A stretch of 6,921 nucleotides of DNA from Clostridia bacterium. Lineage in GTDB: Bacteria > Bacillota > Clostridia > Oscillospirales > Acutalibacteraceae. Shown here piece after piece: positions 1 through 6,026 of this stretch. Position 1 is the first letter of the stretch, and each line of letters begins with the position of its first letter. Where the stretch lies: the NCBI GenBank assembly GCA_017502965.1, contig JAFVTZ010000065.1, positions 1 through 6,921 of the forward strand. The letters run 5' to 3'. The notes under the pieces were generated by a model, which worked only from the letters and a program-made list of their open reading frames with translations, was not told the origin of the DNA and did not search any database. A program made the translations under genes and the position numbers.

Positions 1-611
1 ACGGGGGTTTCAACCTCGATATAATTCATATCGTCAAGATATTTACGCATAAACTTAATGAATTTAGAACGAACAATAAAGTTTTTCTTTACATTATCAT
101 TCATAATTAAATCTACATATCTCTGACGGAATCTTAAATCGTTATTTGTAAGTCCATGGAACTTTTCAGGCAACGGAAGTAGCGATTTTGAAAGTAATTT
201 TATAGATGTTGCGTGAACAGAAATCTCCCCTGTCTGAGTTTTGAATACAGAACCTTCAACACCTACAATATCGCCTATATCCCATTTTTTGAATGCTGCA
301 TAAACATCTTCTCCAACATCGTCACGGCGGACATAAAGCTGGATTTTACCGCTGGTATCTTTAAGACCAACGAAACTGGCTTTTCCCATAATTCGGCGAG
401 CCATAATACGGCCTGCAATTTTAACGGTTTTGCCTTCGAGTTCTTCGAAATTAGATTTGATATTTTCAGAATCATTATCAAAATCAAACTTGGTTATTGT
501 AAAAGGATCATTTCCCGACTCTTTCATAACAGCCAATTTTTCGCGGCGAACTCTGAGTATTTCATTAAGTTCCTGCTGTTCATCCATTGTTTTTACATTA
601 TTATCTGCCAT
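1..611 (-). CDS. lysS: lysyl-tRNA synthetase, class II (N-terminal part, cut by window edge)
   Basis: Charges tRNA-Lys with lysine in the cytoplasm, using ATP. Only the first 203 codons are present. The family is usually about 500 residues, so roughly 40% is visible and the catalytic motifs 2 and 3 are outside the window. Residues 1-60 are the N-terminal helical extension. Residues about 61-145 form the OB-fold tRNA-anticodon-binding domain (VKIAGRIMARRIMGKASF, then a beta-rich stretch with KTQTGEISV). Residues 150-168 carry the signature FHGLTNNDLRFRQRYVDLI, followed by class II motif 1 ending in IEVETP at 198-203. The ATG at 609-611 is chosen because an AGGAG (621-625 on this strand) sits 9 nt upstream. 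It lies 26 nt downstream of greA with no terminator between them, so the two are probably cotranscribed from the promoter at 1170-1198, an arrangement common in Clostridia. No T-box leader is visible. Identification is secure. Confidence 0.97.
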   Translation of the reverse strand, partial: MADNNVKTMDEQQELNEILRVRREKLAVMKESGNDPFTITKFDFDNDSENIKSNFEELEGKTVKIAGRIMARRIMGKASFVGLKDTSGKIQLYVRRDDVGEDVYAAFKKWDIGDIVGVEGSVFKTQTGEISVHATSIKLLSKSLLPLPEKFHGLTNNDLRFRQRYVDLIMNDNVKKNFIVRSKFIKFMRKYLDDMNYIEVETP

Positions 612-637
612 TTTTAAAAACTCCTATCAAAGGAAAA

Positions 638-1111
638 TTACTTTGAAATTTCAACTATTTTAAGTTTAAACTCGCCGCCAGGGGCCTCAACGATAACCTC
701 GTCACCGAGTTTTTTACCTAAAAGTGCTTTACCTACGGGTGATTCGTCAGAAATAAGTCCTGAACGGGGGTCAGCCTCAGTTGAGCCTACAACACGGTAT
801 TCGCTTTCATCACCGTATTCAACATCAAGAACTTTTACTTTAACGCCGACAACAACTGTTTTTGCTTTTCCTTTAATGTCTTCAATAATCTCAACATTTT
901 TGAGCATAGCCTCAATCTCAACTATTCTGGCTTCAATTTTTGCCTGCTCGTTTTTTGCCTCATCATACTCGCTGTTTTCGGAAAGGTCACCGTAACCGCG
1001 GGCAACTTTGATTTTTTCAGCAATGTCTGCGCGACCCTGAGTTTTTAATGTTTCAAGTTCCTCCTGCAGTTTTTTAAGACCTTCATCGGTAATTTTAATA
1101 GTTTTCGCCAT
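638..1111 (-). CDS. greA: transcription elongation factor GreA
   Basis: Binds in the secondary channel of RNA polymerase and stimulates cleavage of backtracked RNA 3' ends, rescuing stalled complexes. The protein has 157 residues, the usual length for the family. Residues 1-75 form the N-terminal antiparallel coiled coil. Its tip carries the conserved GDLSENSEY at 41-49, with the acidic residues D42 and E45 that position the catalytic Mg2+. Residues about 80-157 are the FKBP-like C-terminal domain, with the family motif ISDESPVGKALLGKKLGDEV (120-139) and APGGE (143-147). The start is the ATG at 1109-1111. The upstream Shine-Dalgarno (AAGTAGGTT, around 1118-1126) is only moderate. It is the first gene of a greA-lysS operon read from the perfect sigma-A promoter at 1170-1198. 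Nothing is missing or odd in the coding sequence. GreB is less likely because the N-terminal and central motifs and the clostridial context fit GreA. Confidence 0.97.
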   Translation of the reverse strand: MAKTIKITDEGLKKLQEELETLKTQGRADIAEKIKVARGYGDLSENSEYDEAKNEQAKIEARIVEIEAMLKNVEIIEDIKGKAKTVVVGVKVKVLDVEYGDESEYRVVGSTEADPRSGLISDESPVGKALLGKKLGDEVIVEAPGGEFKLKIVEISK

Positions 1112-1169
1112 GAAAATAACCTACTTTCTTAATATATAATGGGGTATACTCTCAATTCACATAGAGTGT

Positions 1170-1198
1170 ATTATACCTTTTTTTATTCTGTATGTCAA
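1170..1198 (-). promoter_or_regulatory. sigma-A promoter of greA-lysS
   Basis: On the minus strand a perfect TTGACA (-35, 1193-1198) and a perfect TATAAT (-10, 1170-1175) are separated by exactly 17 nt. The predicted transcript start is near 1163, giving a leader of about 50 nt before the greA ATG. An imperfect dyad (1145-1152 with 1163-1170) overlaps the -10 edge and start site. The -35 is one arm of an 11-bp inverted repeat shared with the opposing promoter. Confidence 0.88.
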
Positions 1199-1231
1199 GA
1201 AATATTATATAAAGAGTTTTATTTCTTGACA
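1193..1231. repeat. 11-bp perfect inverted repeat spanning two divergent -35 boxes
   Basis: TGTCAAGAAAT at 1193-1203 is exactly the reverse complement of ATTTCTTGACA at 1221-1231, with a 17-nt AT-rich spacer. Six bases of each arm are the -35 hexamers of the greA (minus) and cohesin-protein (plus) promoters. The extra ATTTC on each side is not required by the sigma-A consensus, so this could be a regulator-binding dyad. Chance similarity in an AT-rich region is the alternative. Confidence 0.7.
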
Positions 1232-1255
1232 AAAACATATCAGATAGTATATTAT
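1226..1255 (+). promoter_or_regulatory. sigma-A promoter of the cohesin-like protein gene
   Basis: A perfect TTGACA at 1226-1231 is followed by near-consensus -10 candidates: TATATT at 1248-1253 (16-nt spacer) or TATTAT at 1250-1255 (18-nt spacer). The start would be near 1262, leaving an AT-rich leader of about 60 nt. A second TATAAT at 1280-1285 lacks a convincing -35 and is the less likely alternative. Confidence 0.75.
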
Positions 1256-1324
1256 ATGAATACTAGTGAAAATTATTTTTATAATTTTTAACAACTATCT
1301 TTATGCGAAAGAGTGTGGAAAAAT

Positions 1325-1969
1325 ATGGATAAAAAGAAAATTATTATCATCGCCGTTGCAGCAGTTGTGGCAGCAGCACTTGTAATTACAGGAATTGTGC
1401 TGGCATTAAAGGCTGCTTTCTCAGGTGAAAGTGCAGGCGGCAACAGTTCTGATATCACTTCTTCAAATGTTGATTCTTCTTCTGATGATAAGGTTGACAG
1501 TTCTTCAGGCAACAGCAGTAACTCAACTTCTGACAAGGATTCAAGCAACAGTACTTCTGACAAGAACAACACAAGTTCCGAAAAAGCAGAAATCAAAGTT
1601 GGCTCTGCTTCGGGCAAAAAAGGAAAAACTGTCAGAGTTCCTGTAACAATTGATTCCAACCCCGGAATTATGGCAATGCTTATCGAGTTTGAATATGATT
1701 CAAAAATCCTTGCGTATAAGGGTTATTCTGAAGGAAATGTTCTCAGCGATTATGAGTTCTCCGATAAAAACGGTAAACTTTCATTCCTTTGCGTAGAATC
1801 AAAAGATGTAACCGAAACCGGAGATTTGTTCTATATAGAATTTGAAATCAAATCCGATTCAGTAAAAGAAACCCCCGTCAAGATTAAAATTACAGACCAG
1901 AGCATCAGCAACTGGGACGAGCAATTTATACTCGCCGAAACCAAAGACGGTAAAGTTACAATTAAATAA
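1325..1969 (+). CDS. membrane-anchored protein with Ser-rich linker and cohesin-like domain
   Basis: A 214-residue predicted surface protein with three parts. Residues 1-31 hold a charged MDKKK start and one long hydrophobic segment (about 6-31), which looks like a signal anchor; no lipobox cysteine is present. Residues 34-87 are a Ser/Asp/Asn/Thr-rich linker with a repeated NSTSDK unit (66-71 and 75-80). Residues 88-214 resemble a cohesin domain: a VPVTI strand (105-109), PGIMAMLIEFEYD (113-125), a KILAYKGY strand, NGKLSFLCVES (149-159), a TGDLFYIEFEI strand (165-175), and a final GKVTIK. Cohesins bind dockerins in cellulosomes, but isolated cohesin-like domains also occur outside cellulosomes and their ligands are often unknown. 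No dockerin or glycoside hydrolase is visible nearby. ATG 1325 is preferred over the in-frame GTG at 1313: a weak AAAGAG (1308-1313) sits 11 nt upstream of the ATG and overlaps the GTG. The gene stands alone between its own promoter and a terminator. The domain call is by pattern recognition only. Confidence 0.8.
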   Translation: MDKKKIIIIAVAAVVAAALVITGIVLALKAAFSGESAGGNSSDITSSNVDSSSDDKVDSSSGNSSNSTSDKDSSNSTSDKNNTSSEKAEIKVGSASGKKGKTVRVPVTIDSNPGIMAMLIEFEYDSKILAYKGYSEGNVLSDYEFSDKNGKLSFLCVESKDVTETGDLFYIEFEIKSDSVKETPVKIKITDQSISNWDEQFILAETKDGKVTIK

Positions 1970-1981
1970 TTGCAATAAATT

Positions 1982-2005
1982 AAGCCGCACTTGAATGTGC
2001 GGCTT
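1982..2005. terminator. intrinsic terminator, probably bidirectional
   Basis: AGCCGCAC (1983-1990) pairs perfectly with GTGCGGCT (1997-2004) around a TTGAAT loop, with one more A-T pair outside. On the plus strand it is followed by TTTTAGTTT, 13 nt after the stop of the cohesin-like gene. On the minus strand the stem is followed by AATTTATT, 14 nt after the stop of the small gene ending at 2019. Convergent genes on both sides fit a shared terminator; the plus direction has the better tail. Confidence 0.88.
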
Positions 2006-2018
2006 TTAGTTTGTTAAA

Positions 2019-2303
2019 TTATTCTTTAAGTGCTCTTTCAAGCCATACAAGACCGAAATCAAGTGCCTCAAACATTGAGTTTTTAGTAGTTTCCTTAACA
2101 ATGCGGTCTTTATCAGAAAGTTGGATATCGCTTTTTTGCAGTTGCACCTTAATTTTATCAGGAACTTCGTTATCCCCGTCTTTTTTAGAAGATAAGATTT
2201 CAAGTTTGATTACATAAGGGTCGGACATACTGCCGTAATAAATTACATTGCCGCTGCGAACAAGCGGTTTTTCCTTATAGGTCAAAAAATTTGCTTCAGA
2301 CAT
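2019..2303 (-). CDS. conserved hypothetical small protein (94 aa)
   Basis: A 94-residue soluble protein with no signal peptide, membrane segment or catalytic motif that I can recognise. The N-terminal part (MSEANFLTYKEKPLVRSGN, then IYYGSMSDPYVIKLEIL) looks like beta-strands in a compact fold. The middle is charged (SSKKDGDNEV at 38-47), and the C-terminus (MFEALDFGLVWLERALKE, 77-94) looks like an amphipathic helix. The sequence resembles short unnamed proteins that I recall as widespread in Clostridia, but I cannot assign a function. The ATG at 2301-2303 is supported by an excellent TAAGGAGT (2311-2318) about 8 nt upstream. It lies 34 nt downstream of the 2338-2595 gene on the same strand with no terminator between them, so it is probably the second gene of a two-gene operon. 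The hairpin at 1982-2005 ends the unit. It is real coding sequence judging by the ribosome binding site and operon fit. Confidence 0.85.
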   Translation of the reverse strand: MSEANFLTYKEKPLVRSGNVIYYGSMSDPYVIKLEILSSKKDGDNEVPDKIKVQLQKSDIQLSDKDRIVKETTKNSMFEALDFGLVWLERALKE

Positions 2304-2337
2304 TAAAATTACTCCTTAAGTTGGCATTTAAAATAAA

Positions 2338-2595
2338 TCAGTCAGGAATTTCTCCGTAAAGATTAAAGCGGAAAAGCATTGTTTCGTCATCGGGATTAGC
2401 GCAACGAATGGTTGCTTCTTCTACCTCTGCACTCCTGAGAATGGTGTTAAGACCTATCATCTGGCAAAGTTTTGATTTAAGGTTTAAAACGTCGCCGTCA
2501 GATGTTTCAAGGTAAACATCACCTTTACATTCGTCAATAGCCTTAATAAAGTCATCAAAATCAATATTATGAAGTTTGATTACACGATTATCCAT
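2338..2595 (-). CDS. small HPr-like protein of unknown function (85 aa)
   Basis: An 85-residue soluble protein. The first 50 residues (IKLHNIDFDDFIKAIDECKG, 6-25, then DVYLETSDGDVLNLKSKLCQ at 26-45) have the order helix, 'c-gDv-L' strand, short turn and 'lnlKSkl' segment. This resembles short HPr-fold proteins of Clostridia, in which the matching segment reads like 'vDaKSimGi'. The phosphorylatable histidine that HPr carries near residue 15 is not present at an equivalent place (H9 lies in the first strand), so a PTS phosphocarrier role is not supported. The C-terminal 35 residues are not recognised. The ATG at 2593-2595 has a perfect GGAGGT (2602-2607) 6 nt upstream and a consensus promoter 29 nt upstream. 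It is the first gene of a two-gene operon with the 94-residue protein. The HPr relationship is inference; the gene itself is well supported. Confidence 0.85.
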   Translation of the reverse strand: MDNRVIKLHNIDFDDFIKAIDECKGDVYLETSDGDVLNLKSKLCQMIGLNTILRSAEVEEATIRCANPDDETMLFRFNLYGEIPD

Positions 2596-2623
2596 AAAAA
2601 TACCTCCGCAATTATTTTAATTT

Positions 2624-2652
2624 AGTATAAACCATATAATTTAATATGTCAA
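2624..2652 (-). promoter_or_regulatory. sigma-A promoter of the small-protein operon
   Basis: On the minus strand a perfect TTGACA (2647-2652) and TATACT (2624-2629, five of six matches) are separated by 17 nt. The start would be near 2617, giving a leader of only about 22 nt that contains the GGAGGT ribosome binding site. The nine bases CTTGACATA are shared with the greA promoter -35 region. Confidence 0.82.
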
Positions 2653-2665
2653 GTCAATTTATCTG

Positions 2666-2697
2666 TTGACTTTTTTGGGATTTTTCGGTAGTATAAT
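2666..2697 (+). promoter_or_regulatory. probable promoter of glyS
   Basis: TTGACT (2666-2671) is followed by a perfect TATAAT at 2692-2697, but that spacing is 20 nt, which is long. TAGTAT at 2689-2694 would give a 17-nt spacing with only four of six matches. A start near 2701-2704 leaves a leader of about 30 nt, too short for a T-box. The exact -10 is uncertain. Confidence 0.65.
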
Positions 2698-2732
2698 ATT
2701 TGTAGAAATTTGGGATTTTGGAGGAAATCACA

Positions 2733-4124
2733 TTGAAAAACGCAAATAAAAATATGGAAACAATTGTTAGCCTTGCTAAAGGCAGAGGCTTTGTTTACCC
2801 CGGCAGTGAAATCTACGGCGGTCTTGCTAACTCCTGGGATTACGGCCCTTTAGGAGTTGAACTCAAAAACAACATTAAAAAAGCCTGGTGGAAGAAATTT
2901 GTTCAGGAATGTCCTTATAATGTAGGACTTGACAGTGCAATTCTTATGAATCCTGAAACCTGGGTAGCATCGGGACATCTGGGCGGATTCTCAGACCCTC
3001 TTATGGACTGTAAAAAATGTAAAACCCGCCACAGAGCAGATAAACTTATTGAAGATTATGTTGCAGAAAACGGTCTTTCGGATAACCCTGCCGCTATGAG
3101 CGACGAGGAAATGATGGCATATATCCGCGAAAAAGGTATCTGCTGCCCTCACTGTGAATCTACCGATTTTACCGATATCCGCAAGTTTAACCTTATGTTC
3201 AAAACTTTCCAGGGCGTAACAGAAGACAGTACTTCTACTTTGTATCTGCGTCCCGAAACTGCTCAGGGAATTTTTGTTAACTTTAAAAATATTGCCCGTA
3301 CTACACGTAAGAAAGTTCCTTTCGGTGTAGCGCAGATTGGTAAATCTTTCAGTAACGAGATTACTCCCGGAAACTTTATTTTCCGTATCAGAGAATTTGA
3401 GCAGATGGAACTTGAGTTCTTCTGCAAGCCCGGCACTGACCTTGAATGGTTTGATTTCTGGCGTTCTTACTGCCGCGACTGGTTGCTTAACCTCGGCATT
3501 GACGAGGAGAGCCTCAGACTTCGCGACCACGACAAGGATGAACTTTGCTTCTACTCTAAAGCCACAACAGACTTTGAATTCCTCTTCCCGTTCGGTTGGG
3601 GTGAACTCTGGGGTGTTGCTGACAGAACTGACTATGACCTCACTCAGCACAGCAATCATTCAGGCGAGGCTATGGAATATTTTGACCCAGAAACCAACGA
3701 AAAATACATTCCTTATGTTATTGAGCCTTCTCTCGGTGCAGACCGTGTGCTGTTAGCATTCCTCTGCAATGCTTATGACGAAGAAGTTGACGATAAGGGT
3801 GATACACGTGTTGTAATGCGCTTCCACCCTGCTCTTGCTCCATTTAAAGCAGCAGTTCTTCCCCTCTCCAAAAAACTTTCAGACAAGGCAACAGAGGTTT
3901 ACACCGAACTTTCAAAATATTTTGCTGTTGACTTTGATGAAACAGGCTCAATAGGCAAACGTTACCGCAGAGAGGATGAAATAGGAACACCTATCTGTAT
4001 CACCTACGATTTCGATTCTCTTGAAGACAACTGTGTTACAGTCCGTGACCGTGATACAATGGAGCAAAAGCGTATCGCTATCAGCGACCTTAAAGAATAC
4101 ATCGAGAAAGCAATAGAATTCTAA
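2733..4124 (+). CDS. glyS: glycyl-tRNA synthetase, dimeric one-chain type
   Basis: Charges tRNA-Gly with glycine. The protein has 463 residues, the normal size for the single-subunit (alpha2) class IIa enzyme and unlike the two-chain glyQ/glyS tetramer. The catalytic core begins with GRGFVYPGSEIYGG (17-30) and WDYGPLG (35-41). An insertion carries CKKC (93-96) and CPHC (138-141), a probable metal-binding pair. LRPETAQGIFVNFKN (172-186) and the class II motif 2 region GNFIFRIREFEQME (213-226) follow. Motif 3 is EPSLGADRVLLAFL (331-344). The C-terminal anticodon-binding domain runs from about 365 (HPALAPFKAAVLPL) to the end. The start is TTG 2733, because GGAGG (2720-2724) lies 10 nt upstream. 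An in-frame TTG at 2718 overlaps that site, and the ATG at 2754 is 29 nt away from it. The gene appears cotranscribed with the transporter downstream. All catalytic motifs are intact. In some annotations the symbol is glyQS. Confidence 0.97.
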   Translation: MKNANKNMETIVSLAKGRGFVYPGSEIYGGLANSWDYGPLGVELKNNIKKAWWKKFVQECPYNVGLDSAILMNPETWVASGHLGGFSDPLMDCKKCKTRHRADKLIEDYVAENGLSDNPAAMSDEEMMAYIREKGICCPHCESTDFTDIRKFNLMFKTFQGVTEDSTSTLYLRPETAQGIFVNFKNIARTTRKKVPFGVAQIGKSFSNEITPGNFIFRIREFEQMELEFFCKPGTDLEWFDFWRSYCRDWLLNLGIDEESLRLRDHDKDELCFYSKATTDFEFLFPFGWGELWGVADRTDYDLTQHSNHSGEAMEYFDPETNEKYIPYVIEPSLGADRVLLAFLCNAYDEEVDDKGDTRVVMRFHPALAPFKAAVLPLSKKLSDKATEVYTELSKYFAVDFDETGSIGKRYRREDEIGTPICITYDFDSLEDNCVTVRDRDTMEQKRIAISDLKEYIEKAIEF

Positions 4125-4172
4125 AAGTAAATATCAGATTTATGTCGCACTTAGAGAACAGGAGATAAAAGT

Positions 4173-5927
4173 ATGACACAAATATTAACAATGACAGCAA
4201 TGTTGCTTGGCGGTCTTGCCTTCTTCCTTTACGGAATGAGCGCAATGTCGGGCGGTCTTGAAAAAATGGCAGGCGGCGGACTTGAGCGTGCAATGAACAA
4301 GGTTACAGCGAATAACTTCTTCGGTTTCTTTCTTGGAGCAGCTATAACCGTTGCAATTCAGTCATCCTCTGCTTTTACCGTAATGCTTGTAGGTCTTGTA
4401 AACTCGGGTATTCTGGAATTCGGTAATACCTTTGGTATGATAATGGGTTCCAATGTCGGAACTACCCTCACCGCCTGGCTTTTAAGTTTAGCAGGCATAG
4501 GCGAAGGCAATTTTTTCATCACTCTGCTTCAGCCAATGACCTTTGCACCCATTCTTGCATTTATAGGTATTATCCTCAGAATGGTTGGCAAAACCGACAA
4601 AAAGCAAAACCTCGGTATGATTTTCATTGGTTTTGCAGTTTTGATGTACGGTATGGAACTTATGAGCGATTCAATGAGTTCTGTCCGCACTTTAGACGGT
4701 TTTGATACATTTCTTGCAACACTCAAAAGCCCGATAATAGCATTACTTATTTCTACCGTTTTCACAGGAGTTATCCAGTCTTCAGCCGCAACAATCGGTA
4801 TTGTTCAGGCACTTGCTCTTTCGGGCGGTATCACTTGGGAAATGGCGATACCGCTGGTGCTCGGTGCTAATATCGGTACCTGTGTCACAGCACTGATTTC
4901 CTCTGTCGGCACAAACAAAAGTGCAAAAAAAGTTGTTGTTATGCATTTTTCAGTAAATGTTTTCGGTTCACTGGTTTGTATGATAATAATGTATATGATG
5001 AAAGCATTAGGTATAAGCCTGCTAAGTGCTGAAATTGCTATGGTAGGCGTTGCTGTTGTTCACACAATGTTTAATGTTGTAACAACTATTATACTTCTTC
5101 CTGTTAAAAAGTTACTTATCAAATTCTGCGAGTTTGTTGTTCCTGCAAAGGAAGAACAAACCCATACAGTATTTCTGGACGAGCGTATCTTCCACAATAC
5201 TCCCCTTGCCGTTTCGGAATGTCACAGACTTTGCTGTGAAATGGCTGAACACGCAAGAGAATCTTTACATAAATCTATAGATTTGCTGAACTCTTATGAT
5301 GCCGAAACTGTTGAGTATATAAGAGAAAAAGAAAATCTCATTGATAAATTTGAGGACAAGCTGGGAACCTATCTTGTAAAACTCAGTAACAGCGAGCTTA
5401 GTGAAAACACTTCGCACGAAGTTGCCCGTATGCTTCACAGTATAGGTGACTTTGAGCGTATAGGTGACCACGCTTTAGGTATTGCAAAACTCGCCGAAGA
5501 AATGCACACAAAAGATATTTCTTTCTCCGAAGATGCTTTAAAAGAAATTTCGGTAATTACAGGTGCTGTTATTGAGATTATAAATATGACAGTTGATTCA
5601 TTCAGTAACGATGACCCCGAAATTGCATCTCACGTTGAGCCTCTTGAGCAGGTTATTGACAAACTCAAAAAACAACTTAAGGCTATGCATATTACAAGAC
5701 TTCAGAACAATGAATGTACTATTGAACTCGGTTTCATATTCACAGATTTGCTTACTAACTACGAGCGTGTATCTGACCACTGTTCAAATATCGCTGTTTA
5801 TACAATGCAGTTGCCTACAGATATGCTTGATACTCATAAATATCTCAACAAAATCAAAACTGCCGCAACAGGCGCATTTGTTGATGATTATGTTATGTAT
5901 GAAAAGAAATACAGTTTAGGAAAATAA
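4173..5927 (+). CDS. Na+/phosphate cotransporter with C-terminal PhoU-like domain
   Basis: An inner-membrane transporter of the Na/Pi (PNaS, NptA/YjbB-like) family, expected to move inorganic phosphate coupled to sodium; the direction cannot be told from sequence. The 584 residues contain the two inverted family repeats. The first has QSSSA (63-67) and GSNVGTTLTAW (92-102). The second has QSSAAT (202-207) and GANIGTCVTAL (231-241). The QSS motifs contribute to substrate binding. Membrane segments are packed between about 5 and 315. Residues about 340-584 are a cytoplasmic helical PhoU-like domain with two ExxxD metal-binding motifs, FERIGDH (427-433) and YERVSDH (530-536). This fusion is common in Firmicutes. 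The ATG at 4173 has AGGAG (4160-4164) 8 nt upstream. It lies 48 nt after glyS with no promoter or terminator between them and is followed by a strong terminator. The symbol is left blank because nptA and yjbB are both used for this family. Confidence 0.93.
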   Translation: MTQILTMTAMLLGGLAFFLYGMSAMSGGLEKMAGGGLERAMNKVTANNFFGFFLGAAITVAIQSSSAFTVMLVGLVNSGILEFGNTFGMIMGSNVGTTLTAWLLSLAGIGEGNFFITLLQPMTFAPILAFIGIILRMVGKTDKKQNLGMIFIGFAVLMYGMELMSDSMSSVRTLDGFDTFLATLKSPIIALLISTVFTGVIQSSAATIGIVQALALSGGITWEMAIPLVLGANIGTCVTALISSVGTNKSAKKVVVMHFSVNVFGSLVCMIIMYMMKALGISLLSAEIAMVGVAVVHTMFNVVTTIILLPVKKLLIKFCEFVVPAKEEQTHTVFLDERIFHNTPLAVSECHRLCCEMAEHARESLHKSIDLLNSYDAETVEYIREKENLIDKFEDKLGTYLVKLSNSELSENTSHEVARMLHSIGDFERIGDHALGIAKLAEEMHTKDISFSEDALKEISVITGAVIEIINMTVDSFSNDDPEIASHVEPLEQVIDKLKKQLKAMHITRLQNNECTIELGFIFTDLLTNYERVSDHCSNIAVYTMQLPTDMLDTHKYLNKIKTAATGAFVDDYVMYEKKYSLGK

Positions 5928-5931
5928 TTTA

Positions 5932-5966
5932 TCAGGGGATTCAGTTTCGAGTCCCCTGAATTTTTT
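5932..5966 (+). terminator. intrinsic terminator of the glyS-transporter unit
   Basis: TCAGGGGATTC (5932-5942) pairs with GAGTCCCCTGA (5949-5959) through 11 pairs including one G-U, around a 6-nt AGTTTC loop. A, then six T residues (5961-5966), follow. It begins 4 nt after the transporter stop codon. Confidence 0.95.
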
Positions 5967-6010
5967 ACAAATATTTCTATTATATTCATAATTTGTATAT
6001 ATTTTATGTG

Positions 6011-6016
6011 TATAAT
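6011..6016 (+). promoter_or_regulatory. possible -10 box upstream of the palindrome
   Basis: A perfect TATAAT with AT-rich flanks lies between the terminator and the palindrome, but there is no good -35 at 16-18 nt (5988-5993 reads ATAATT). If used, transcripts would start near 6022 and carry the 6027-6061 hairpin at their very 5' end. A second TATAAT at 6071-6076, also without a clear -35, could instead start the transcript after the palindrome. Confidence 0.4.
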
Positions 6017-6026
6017 AATTGAATAG

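Noticed and set aside
213..617. 134-codon plus-strand open frame over lysS
   Set aside because: It is antisense to the well-identified lysS coding sequence, its product is Phe/Ile/Asn-rich without any family resemblance, and it has no ribosome binding site.
1141..1184. Hairpin followed by seven T residues on the plus strand, resembling a terminator
   Set aside because: No plus-strand transcript enters from the left, since lysS and greA are on the minus strand. The T-run is the spacer of the minus-strand greA promoter, so promoter and dyad explain it better.
1288..1659. 123-codon minus-strand open frame over the cohesin-like gene
   Set aside because: Its Leu/Ser/Glu-rich product is the mirror of the Ser/Asp-rich linker on the other strand; no ribosome binding site or promoter was seen.
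2698..2732. T-box or other riboswitch in front of glyS
   Set aside because: Only about 30 nt lie between the predicted start of transcription and the start codon, with no specifier stem, T-box sequence or terminator hairpin.
2991..3659. 222-codon minus-strand open frame inside glyS
   Set aside because: The complementary strand of a codon-biased gene often stays open. glyS motifs are intact across it, and the antisense product has no recognisable domain.
3337..3756. 139-codon plus-strand open frame inside glyS in another frame
   Set aside because: It is an out-of-frame Ser/Leu/Thr-rich shadow of glyS without its own start signals.
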